Source: Nomia melanderi (lineage: Eukaryota; Arthropoda; Insecta; Hymenoptera; Halictidae). Taken from it: a DNA stretch of 64,000 nucleotides. The stretch lies in the NCBI RefSeq assembly GCF_051020985.1, contig NC_135010.1, forward strand, positions 5,826,001 through 5,890,000, read 5' to 3'. The notes beneath the pieces are model-generated. The model worked only from the letters and a program-made list of their open reading frames with translations. It did no database searches and was not told the DNA's origin. A program made the position numbers and the translations under genes. Position 1 is the first letter of the stretch, and the number at the start of each line of letters is the position of its first letter. Positions 37,763-49,700 of the stretch are shown one piece after another.

Positions 37763-40700
37763 AAAGCTATATATCTATAGGTATTTCCTCCATTTTAATT
37801 TTCTAACTTTAATCTTTACTTTAATTTTCTAATTTTAATACCAATAGGCTGATAGTTTGAAAGACAATTCCTATAATACAGGATCCTATTATCAAAATTT
37901 CCTATTATCAATATTAAGAAAATAATACTGAAAACCGATAACGTTGCATTTCATTCAAGTTTAAAACATTACTTTCAAATATAATTATTACTACAGAGAT
38001 TAATAGGAAGAAGAATCTGAAATTATTTAATTTACCTAAACATGCTTTCTAACACTCTACCAAACATTCATTCTTTTTCTTATTCAAGTCAGTAAAAAGC
38101 AGGTAGTACAACTATCCTAAGACTACTTAGTTTATTTTTAAATTACTGAAGTATTTAAAATAAATATTCTTAACAAATTATTTGATGGGACAAGATTGAG
38201 TTGCCAAAATTAAAGTATACATACATACTACTTGTCATTCAAAATATAAATCCAGCTGATTCACCTTGTCGTGGTGTCATAATCGTCGAGGTATTCCTCG
38301 TCGCTCTCGTCATCGTCCGGTTGATCGCTAAGCACGTCCTCTGGATCCGCCTCAGAATCATCTTCGTCATCCGCATCAGCGTCGAGGTCATCCTCGTCGT
38401 CAAGATCGTCTTCGTCCTCATCAAGATCGTCGTCCACACCCTTCGGAATCGGCAAGTCGATTGGTTTCTTCGGTTTTACATTTTCTGCAAATCCGATACG
38501 GAACAATAATTTCCCTCTGGCTCAATTCGAGCCAACGCCAACAATTTTTAAAATTAATAATTAACATTAATGACCACCTTTTCATTCATACTTGTTCATA
38601 CTTGTTAATCTGAAACTTTGTATCGATTTATTACATGAAATAATAATGGGAAAAACTCTTATCACAGATTTGAAAAGAAAATTCGAATAATTTTTCACGT
38701 GAAAATTGGCTGACACGCACGGTATGATTAAAAGATATTTTTCTGGGAAATAATTGATACGATTTAATCATATTTGATTCATCTCTTTTGTAGCATAACA
38801 TTTTCAATTATACAATAAAATACTTGTAGTTTTGTTTAACCAATTGTTGTTACAGGTACATGATGAATTATTTGATGCATGACAATTGGATTGATAACTA
38901 AGCGAATCCACAAATACACATATTTCTGGATATTTGCATATGTAGAGATTAACAGATGAAGATGAGAATTAATTAGAAATTTAATTAATTGATGAAGCAC
39001 TTTATTAACAGATTCAGCTTGCAGACTTAATAGAGTTGGATTAAATCAATGGAAATTCCATTTTCGGTTTACTTATTCAAAGCTTTGTAATATTGTATTT
39101 AAATTATAATAAAATAGGAAACATCATGTTGACAACTTAATCAGAAATTAAATCTGCTGTTTCCTTCGTTAACTCAAAAATTCTTGAAAAATGTTTTAAA
39201 CATCTCAAAAGAAAATCGTTTTACCAATATCCAAAGAATCTACATATTTTACCAAACACTTACCTAGTTAAAATTCAATATCATGCCAATTTTATTTAAA
39301 ACATATTATAGTTTCCACAGGAAATGAAAAAATATTCATTTTCTGGCTTCTTGAAGTGTTCCCAGAGAATATAATTAGATAGTTTATATTTACCGGTTTA
39401 GTTTCACCGGAAACTCGTCTAATCAAAATCCAATATCATCTCACTTATATTTAGGACGTACTAATACTTTCAAAGAAAATACAAACATCTATGCAATTCC
39501 TTGTTTTCTGAATAGTTTCCAGAGAATACAATTAGATACCGATGTCCAGAGAATATATTTTACCAAAAACTCGCCTAATCAAAATCCAATATCATTTCAA
39601 TTTTATTTAGAACATATTCAAGCTTCCAAAGGAAATGCAAAAATATTCTGACTTTTCGAAGTGTTCCCAGTGCATACAATTGGATATTTTATATTTATAT
39701 ATTTACATTGTACCAAAAACTCGTCTAGTCAAAATCCAATATATTTTCGCTCATATTTAGCCCATATTAAAACTTTCAAAGACAATGCGAACATCTATGT
39801 ACACCCTGCCTTTGTAAATTGTTTCGAGACAATGTAATTCACCATGAAAAGAACCCACGGTCCGACAAGAACGCCGTGAGCGCGCGGCGCGTTCCAAAAT
39901 TCGCCCTTTGCGCGAACCGTTCCCGCATAACTCGTCCCTTTCCCACCCTGAAAAACTCTAATTTGTCTCTGTTATGCTGAAGAGGGCAGCCGTCTTGACT
40001 AACTAGGTTCTCGAGATGTTCCATTCTCCGAGAATAGACACGCTGATGAGCTGACTTCTCGAGTTCTGCAAAGGCAGACAAAAGCTCGCGCGCCCGACGT
40101 ATCCTCCCGGTGCTATCCTTTTATCTGGGTCATGTGGCGGTTGCGTTGGCAGTTTTTTTCGTCGTGGAATATTAGTATGTCTATTGCATCTTATCGAAAA
40201 GTTCTCCGCCTACGCGGAACAGCTAGAAAGAAACGTCGAGATCGTATCGGCGATACGGAGGCCAGACGCGAAGGGGTGGCTCTGCGTGTGCTGTAGTCGT
40301 GAAAGGGTTGCGTGCATCTAGGCAAGCGAAAAAAATCGATCTTTCAGAAATATGTTTATGCGAATAAAGTACAGGAAATTTGGTAAAACCATACTTTATC
40401 TTTTTATACGATAACAGCTATAGTTAGAAGAATCGAGACGTAAGGGGGTTGAAAATATTCTTAGGAATCCTTAAAAAATATTCTAAATATTCTTGAATAT
40501 TTAAAAATATTCGTAGGCTGTAATATTTTTGTATCTGTACTTTGTAAAGAAAAAAATGTCTCGTGCATTTTTTAAAGAAAAATACAAATTTCGTCTTCTA
40601 CGTCCCAACTGAAATTTATACTGAACATTTTCAAAGTTTATATTACTGCTACTTGTATATACTTATACACATTTATAATAATAAATCGTAAATACATTAC

Positions 40701-43700
40701 CTACTATTATTACTTAATTTTTAGGAATGCAAGCATTTGCAGACTTTCTACATTAACACAAACCAAACTGAATATTGTACAAACTTTTCCTCTATTTACA
40801 TGCTCTGTTCGCATGAACCCTTTACAGCCACAAAATGTAGCTCCGCAACCGAATTCGACTTTCTACGCTTCAATGAAAATATGAAATCACTTTCATAGAA
40901 AATATACTGAAATATATAAATTCTACTTACTTGCGTTTGTTACTATTATTACATATAACTTATTTACACATATTTTCTACGAATACGAGCGTCTCCAACG
41001 TTTTGATATTTATACGAACAAGCTACATCACAGTGCTCATTAAAATGTAAATTCGATTCTCCTTTAGATACAGCTTATTATTACCCACTTCAATTCACTG
41101 TTATTATTATTATTATTATTATCGTCACTTACAGCGCATTTACCCTTAGATTCCTTGAATAAAAACCCATTCGACCTGTCTACATTGATATTAACCATTC
41201 TAAATTCTATTGGAACAATTCCCTTTACTTATATGGTCCCTATTATACACAGTTAAGGTTTACAACCACAAAACCCAGCTCCACCAGCAAATTATACCCC
41301 ATGAGCCACTACTAAAATGTAAATTTCATTTTTCATCACTAGCAATGTATTTACCTTCATGTTTTTCAATTATAAACTATTTACACGGATAAACACTATC
41401 CTGGATTCTGTTGCAATGATTTTCTCTGTTTATACGTCGCAACTCTGTACATGATCTTCGTTTTCAACCGCAGGATGCAGTTTCATCAGCGAATTCTGCT
41501 TTGCGAACCCCCATTAAAATGTAAATTCAATTTCTCCTTAAACGCACCTGATCATTACCCACTTCAGTTCATTATTATCATTACATCTGCCAACCAATTT
41601 ACCCCTGCGCTCCTCGAACTCGGACCCAAAACCCATCCGCATTGATACCAAGCATATTGAATTTCGCTACGACTCTGCCTGTAAGTTTGCAACCACAAAA
41701 CGCAGGTAATTCTGTCAGCAAATTTCTACCTCGTGGGCTCTTATTAAAATGTGGATTCAATTAATATGTACCATTATAACTATCGTTATTACGCGCAGCC
41801 CATTTACCCCCACACCCACTTAATCCAAATCCATTCGCATCGATACCAGCCATCCCAAATTCCGTTGCAACTACCTTCTCTATAAGTTTGCAACCTCAAA
41901 ACGCAGTCCCATCAGCAAACTCTAGTTTGCGAGTCTCTATTAAAATATAAATTCGATTAATATATGCTACTTTGGCTAGGTTAGGGATTTTTATGAAGTC
42001 ATGGTGGATTTGAAAATGCTAAAGTATACAGAAATAGGAATAACTATATAAAATATTCGAAGTGCTTCCTATAACGCAACAAGAATAACAGGAGCAGCAA
42101 AGAAAGTCAAAAGAGTTTCGACCTACAAAGGGTTCGTTTTATCGAGTTTTCGGGTATAAAAGCTTTAACAAACTGAAATTGGACTTCCAAAAGTCAACTT
42201 TTGGAAGTTGCAGCAATAAAATTTCGACGTAATATGTAGAAGAAAATTTCGATTCGTAGAAATTGGGTTTTTCCCGAATTCCGTTCGCAAAGGTAAAATA
42301 TATACTATGTACGAGCTATCTGAATAGTTCCAGTTCCAGAGTTCTTGTACTTCGGGTTGCACAGATTTTTACAGCAGGACCGAAGGAAATGAAAGAACTT
42401 TAGACATTACGGATAATTTCCGGTTCTTTCGTATTTATTAAAAACAAACTGTTTTCTACAATAATTTCATTTTTCCATCCATCTTCTTAAAATCCGTGGT
42501 CAACTAACTAATTACCGCCTAATTCCACCTATCATAATTAAATACAATCCCCTAATACATTGAACCCATCGGCATCAGTATCGAACCATCCCATTCTTTC
42601 AAAAAACAAACAATTTGCTAAAATAATTCCATTTTCTCATCCACTTTCTCAAAATCCATGGCCAATCACCCCTAATTATAGCTACCATACACACAACTCT
42701 CATAACCATTAGACCCACCCAAATTCATTTCTAAAAATGAAACATTTTTTACAATAATTCCAATTCTCCATCCATCTTCTCAAAATCTGTAGCCAGCCAC
42801 CCCTAATTCCAACCATCGTAATTAAATATAATTCTCTAATATTGTACATTGAACCCATCTGCATCATTATCGAACTACCCCATTCTTTTCAAGAACGAAC
42901 CATTTTCTACAATCATTCCATTTCCTCATCCACCTTTCCAAAATCCGTAGCCAGCCACCCCTAATTCCAACCATCATAATTAAATACAGCTGCCTAATAC
43001 ATTGAACCTACCCGCATCATTATCGTACTACCCCACTCTTTCCAAAAACGAATCATTTTCTACAATAATTCCATTCCCCCATTCACCTTCTCAAAATCCG
43101 TAGCTAGCCACCCCTAATTCCACCTACCACCCTCGCACACAACTCGCGCATCCCCCATTGAGCCCAGGCCCGCATCAACCCCCAGCCATCCCGAATTCCG
43201 TTACAACGTCTGCCTATTCATACTCCAACGGCAGCATACGCGGTTTTCCCCGCAACCGCAAAACGCAGCTCCGCACGAACAAGGGGCTGCGGGGGTGAAA
43301 GGGCTGCGCCGTCCGCTTAGACGCGCCGGGGTGGCTCTAGCGCGGCTGGTGATTCATCGGCGATTCCTATTGATTCTAAAACCGCGCGGCGGGTTGGAAA
43401 CGGGCATCGGGTGTATCGCTGACTGTGTCGTCCACCCTCTTCTTCCCTTCGCCGCCTGGGCCCCTCCCATCCGCGGACACGATCGGGCAGGGTGTATTAG
43501 GGTCGGGGGTTTATTAGCTACGCGTTCGCAAGGTACTACGCCGCCACATCGGCGTCCATCGGCGAAGAAAAGATGCGCAGAGGGACGAGGAACAGCGGAA
43601 CGAAGCGGAGCAGAGCCGAAGTCGCGAGGCGTTACGTTGCGCAGTCGTCGGGAACGTCGACGGGGAAGCGTTATTGATTGCACGAACGAGCAAGACGGAA

Positions 43701-46700
43701 GCGGCCGCTAGGGGTGAGCCGGTTACCGGGGACCGAGCGGTAGAATATACCTAGTTTCTTAATGCACCCTACTCGAGCCGCCTTGCGACAGCCGATGAAA
43801 CGAAAGAAAATCGGGGAACCTTTGAACGTAGAATTTCGTGGCCGTTTATAGTCCCTCCGTTACTCTAGTCGCCTGAGGAATTGATAAACTATGAATAAAT
43901 TCGAGCTTGCACCATTCGGCGACGATATTTTCTCTCTGCCAAGCGATTGTAGAGGCTACCGTCCCGCCGACGGAATTCTCGATAATCCCGACCGTTTTAA
44001 TGGCGAACGCATCGCTGGCAACGTATGAAATGGCCGATCCCCTACTACCCCGCCCTTCCCGGCTCGCTACTGTGTGCCGTGTTTCCCTTCTCGCTCGCTC
44101 GCTCTTTTCCCAACTCCATTTAACCACGTACACGTCGAATGATTAATGAAACAATGAGGAGCACCGTTGAAACGAATCAATGGTATTGAACGGCTCGATG
44201 TACCGGCCCAGCGCCGCCGGCAGGAGAAAGTATATGTACTCGAAACTCGTGAAAAGGAGTCGATTAAAATGAGCACCCGGGCAAAATGACAAAGAACGTT
44301 TTGTCGCGTCGTGCGATATTTACGGACGTTCGGATGTACATAGCCGGCTCTGACTGTGCGGGGGGTGGCTCGGGGTTTTTCGATCGGGTGGTCTAGTTTT
44401 CTGAACGGTTTATTAGATTGGCATTCGATTCTTCTTTTTTCGGTCTGTTACGATTGTTGCTATTTTCTTCTTCTTTTTTCTTCCCTTTTTGGATTGACTG
44501 ATTGAATAGGGGATTTCGAAAGGGTTTTAGCTTTGCGAGGATGTGGCAGAGGTTGAATGGCGCTGGAATTGAAGTTGTTGTCTAATGTCGTAGTGTTTGG
44601 TTCGTTGGTATATAATTTGATGTTTTTGATCGTGAATATTCATCGCTTTTTAATGGAACATCGATGACAGCTTTTACTTTGATATTTTAGTTTGAAACTA
44701 TTTTGTTTTGGTATTTTGCGCATTATACAAAATCTGATGTTGAATGGTAGATTTCGGAATTTTGGCGACCCGAATTTCTTGGCCAATTTGTTCGATTATA
44801 AATATTGCGAAAGTGTAACAAGAAATTTCACTGATTATTCAAAAGTTTCGATGAGATTTGTGATTTCAAGTGGAAACATATGCAATATTCCGTTTTACTT
44901 ACCAAAAACACACGATTGTGTTAATAAACTGGGAATTAGGTTGGATTTATACCATTTTTTTTATTGTTCCGCTGGACTAGAATATTGCAGAATGGCGAAG
45001 TGCATACAGGATGTTATCAACGCAGAGTACGACTTTAATTTTTAATGGAAACGATTGCCCCCGTAATTGCGCTAGCTGGAACTACATTATCGTTAATAAT
45101 TTACTAGGGAAAAGAGAATCTCATGCTCGTTCTACGTCTACGTTTACACCAAAGAAACTAATACTCAAGAATTAACAATTATTGGTAAGGAAACAATGTT
45201 TCCAATTCCCATATCTAGCAAATAATCGCACGCTAAAAAAAATCCTTTAAAAACCGAGATCCGTGAGAACAGTGTTTCACGCTTTCCTCGGTGAACAATA
45301 TATTATTTTCAAATTAGCGAAGTCAGTGTTCAGGGAAGAAAGGAAAACGAAAATATGGCGGTAACGAGCGGTCCACAGTCTAATTGAATGGCTTCTGAAA
45401 TGGCCGCGGACGAAATGTTTTCTCAATCGGACTTTAAAAGCCGTTCGGCTCCTCGGGAATTTTATATCTATAATTAGAACATTCTCCGCTGCAATTTTTT
45501 GCGTCCGTTTCAAGAACAATTTTTTATCGGCTTAGCGGAAACTGGAAGTTTTAATGAGTTTCAAACGGCAGAAAAACGTCGCTTCATTTGCATCAACTCG
45601 ATAATTCTCGGATGAGCGTTCGTAACGCGACCTTTTCAAACGAGTTCCGAACGAGTTAAATGGGATGCACACCGGGACACGTCTACGGATAAGTTGTTCC
45701 CATCTACTTGGTAAGACAAATAACGAAAGAAATTATCTTTAGGAAGGCCTGACGCAGAACGTATTCCCAAAATAATCTTTGTCGAACCGTAATCAATTTG
45801 TTGGATAGTATACGCTGTCGGTTAAGTTTTGGGACTAAATGTATAAAACTTCTTATCTTTACATTTGATTAATGCGTATGCCCATGTTCCTTTATCATAC
45901 GCAAACATTCTCCAATAAACGTTGTTTACAAGAAATGAAAGTTTTTCTTTAAATATCGGTCCCAAAATTTTCACCGATCGTGTACTTACATCGCAGATTT
46001 ACAGACGTCAGGCTGTAAATATGTACACCTGACCCTCGATTCACGTGAACATCTGTTCCGCGAATTCTTTTTACGCGAATGAGAATCGAGTAAATAGAGT
46101 CTGCCGGTAGAAGAGAAAACAAAATATTGAAAACAGAAGCTGATGTAAGTTTCAAAAATATATATTCATTTCATATAGCTAAACGAAAGAAATAATAACG
46201 ACATTTTATAAAACAAAAGTACATTTTATTTTACTAAATTCAGGTCACCCAATGCCCTACGATTTAATTTCGTAATTGCACTTGTTAGAACTGTTTATCC
46301 TCAATAATGTAATAGTAAAACAAAAAATTTCATCATCTTTCTGTGTCTAGATTCATCTTAAACCATATAAATTGCTAACAAGAGAAATAATGTTTCATTT
46401 GTACCCAGAAAGATTGAATGGCATTTATATTTATTGAACGATATTATTAATCTTCACTAAAAGTCTAACAGGATATTGTAAGGCAAGGGGTTAAACCATT
46501 CGCATCTTTGCTCTGAATGTGAAGTTTACTTTCTAAATCTAAGATGCTCAACTGAAAGTCTTTTAAGCTTTACACTGCAATTAATCTGATCTGATCCATA
46601 CAACTGAGTAACATAGACAACTAAAAGTAATTATGTGTGAATATTCCGCTCTTGGTGATAAGCAACAGTCAATATGTATGGATTATTCCGCTTAACACGT

Positions 46701-49700
46701 TAAGCACCACAAAAATCTTGACCATTTTTCTGTACAGTTATCTTTTTTGGCAAAGAAAAGTAGCAACAATTATTCACTATTTGGCGTTATCATTGCATTA
46801 CACTATTATCAACTTAGTTGCGGCATTAAACATTTTGATTCGACATCGATTATCTTGCATGTTACGATTGTCTTCGAGTAATTCAGAAGCGTCACTCATC
46901 GATGACTGATATGGCATTTAACTTGTTAATGATACAAACGGGTTAGGATCGCGCACAAAAACTAGCGTGTAAATAGTGTTCTAATTTACCGGCAAAAAAC
47001 AAAACCGCGTATATTGAGGGCCGAGTGTTCCTATCTACACGCGTGTTTTGATTATCTGGAGTTAGTCGGGGGTCTTCAACGAAGTTTTGTACACGTACAG
47101 CCGAGAAAAAGATAAAACATTAAATGTTGACCAAGCAATCGCGCGAGTGGAAGTTTGAAACTAAGTAAACATTACCGGCAACCAGGAGCAAAGTTTGGAC
47201 CCAAAGTTAGCCCCAATGACATTACCGCCACCAGTACTCGCGTGGATCTGGCTTTAAAGTACTGTACACACTTCGCTCTAATAATTCCTGTCGTTCGCTT
47301 CATAACCCGTCTAGCTGCCAACGGCAAGAATCATTAGACCGGTAAATATTGGGGAAAAGAATTTAAGTTTCTCGAGCGTGACGCGATAATTGTGAAAGTG
47401 GTCTAATCGTTTGATGTACAGAAAAATTGAGTTTATAATAACTGTGATTAATAGAGTTCATAATTCCGTGTATTGATGGATGTAAGAAATTTACTAGAAA
47501 CTGTTTCTTTAAAACTTGAAAATTTGTTGTATTGTACACTGATTGTTGCTATAAATAGTTGTTTAAATAAAGAATATCATTTGCTGTAGTAGTAACATTG
47601 CTACATATTTCCAATTGAAACGCTGTAATTTGAAATTCAAGAGATTTATTTTTTATTGTTGGCTAGTATATATTAGTGTTCTCATTTTGGGGCGAAGAAA
47701 TTTCTTTCATGCTTTTTTTTTGTTATAGCTTAGTACATATTGATTTAAACAAAAAATTTTGAAATTGAGGACCTTTTGCATATAAAAATAAACAGTATAA
47801 ATTGTGCTGAAAAGGAAATTGGTTTTACTTTATTTCTAATGTCAATATATTAATGTGTTGTTAATATTAATTAAGATATATTCAATTAAATATTCATCAC
47901 AAACCTAACACCCTTTTGCAAAAATATTGGACCGTGACATTGCATTGAAATAGTATTTTTCAAGAATATTTCACATAGGTAAAATATTAAACTACGTTAT
48001 TGCCTATTAATTACTGTCTCCAATGGCCACAGTCAAGAAAATTCAAAGTTCACTACTCTCAAAAACAGAATTATCCTACGTCTTAAATTTCGTTCACGAC
48101 CAGCGTCAATAATCAATAGTCTCGAAACAACGGTAATTTGGGAACAGTTCTGCGACTTCCTTTCCGTTCGGCTCTTACTCATGCACTTTGTGCAGGCAAA
48201 TCAATACGCTCCAATACACCTACACACGTACATACAGGAGTTGAACGAAGTAATGGAAACATTGTTTATAAGGCATGTATTGTGCAGCTGGAATTAGTAA
48301 TTATGAAGTGGAATACTTGAAGAGTTTCTGTGCGAAGAATGATATAATTAATTAGATTACTTCATTTAAATGAAACAATAATATTCCATTAAACGTTATT
48401 CGGAATTTGTTATTTACAATTTGATTCTCAGGAAAATTCAGCTGTATTAATCACCAATCATTCTATACAGTATTAATACGATGACCACCAGATTAACATT
48501 CATCAAAATCATCAGTAAAACTAACAAGTCAAGATGTTCCATAGAGATTCTAAATGTATAGATTCAATGCGTTACCAAGAAAATTTTTAAAACTATATAT
48601 AAAACTGTGCTAACCGTATTTAAGTGACGTTAAAATCAACTTTAACAACAGTCAAAATGTTAATAAATAATTGTTCGACCGTAGGAGGTATTTCCATCAC
48701 TTTATTCAATCATTGAGTACACACATACACGACCAGAGTTGGGCAAAACGTAATCTGATTACACATCAATACTAATGACACAAATCTTTATCCAATAACA
48801 AATTATGACCTATAATTATATGGTTTAAAATAATAATGATCTAACTCCTATTTCCAAGTTCTCCAAAAAAAGAACTTTTGTCAAATGTTCTTGGATTATT
48901 CAGATATTAAAATTAAACTAATACGGAAATTAAAGTAACATTAAAATTACTGGTATCAATACTCAACAAAAACGAATATCATTAATAACATTATTCTGAG
49001 CCACTGAATTGTCACTTAGAATACCTTGTAATCGTTTTAACTTAAACTGTAGATTAGCAGCAATTGACAACTGTAACATCTAGTTGAGTCGTCTATTGCA
49101 TACGAATCACCGTCGGTGACATATAATCAGATTACACGTTGCCCAACCCTGCGCACGATCAATGAACAAATGAATGAAGTTGAACGAACGAATGGAATGA
49201 TGATATGAGAGTATACGTACGTTACGTACCTTTCAGGTGTTTCGGGCAGCACACGAACTCAACACCAGAGAACAGGGATATTCCGCAGGGCAGGAGCATC
49301 GCGAAGCTCCTCAGATTCATGTTCCTCTCGCGGCACGTGTCTGCGGCGGTGGCGTTCCATCTGGAAAGAAAACATTCACGGGGTTCTTTAAGTCCCCCAT
49401 ACACGTTGAGACACGCGGCGGTGCAGGCCTCGCTACAAGTGATGGGTTTGAGCTAGCGTTGAAAACTGCAATCGTAACTCGAGCAACAAATTTAAACTCG
49501 AAGACTCTAACCGTCTGCTGCCATGTTCACACCGCGATGTTGAAGCATAGGAAAATTTGAAACGCTTTGAAGATTGAAATTTATAGTCTCTGATAAAAAA
49601 ATTAGGGCAACCATAGTTTTTGACAGTTTTCCTGGTAATCACAGCGTTGGAACATAGCGCTGGTTCATTGCTGATCTTCGTAAGTTTTGAAATGTTCGAC

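Larger units (their letters stand above)
38485..49229 (-). other. Largest visible Appl intron, 10.7 kb
   Basis: It is bounded by GTACGT at 49229 and CTGCAG at 38485 (minus strand) and splits the copper-binding exon from the acidic-linker exon. It contains two diverged tandem arrays (39230-39830, 40790-43280), a CpG-rich block (43250-44290), a TTAACACGTT-family repeat and a hAT-type MITE. The 117-codon open frame at 44692-45045 (+) has no recognisable domain and is probably chance. No nested gene was recognised. Confidence 0.6.

Noticed and set aside
43295..43711. 138-codon plus-strand and 109-codon minus-strand open frames
   Set aside because: Both are Arg-rich translations of CpG-rich DNA in which stop codons are rare by composition. 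There is no domain, and they overlap on opposite strands.
44692..45045. 117-codon plus-strand open frame in an Appl intron
   Set aside because: Longer than most chance frames here, but no recognisable domain, no signal peptide and no splice context. Left as chance unless transcripts show otherwise.
38485..49229. Possible Kunitz protease-inhibitor exon of Appl
   Set aside because: The copper-binding exon splices in frame directly to the acidic exon, and no cysteine pattern of a Kunitz domain was found in the intron.
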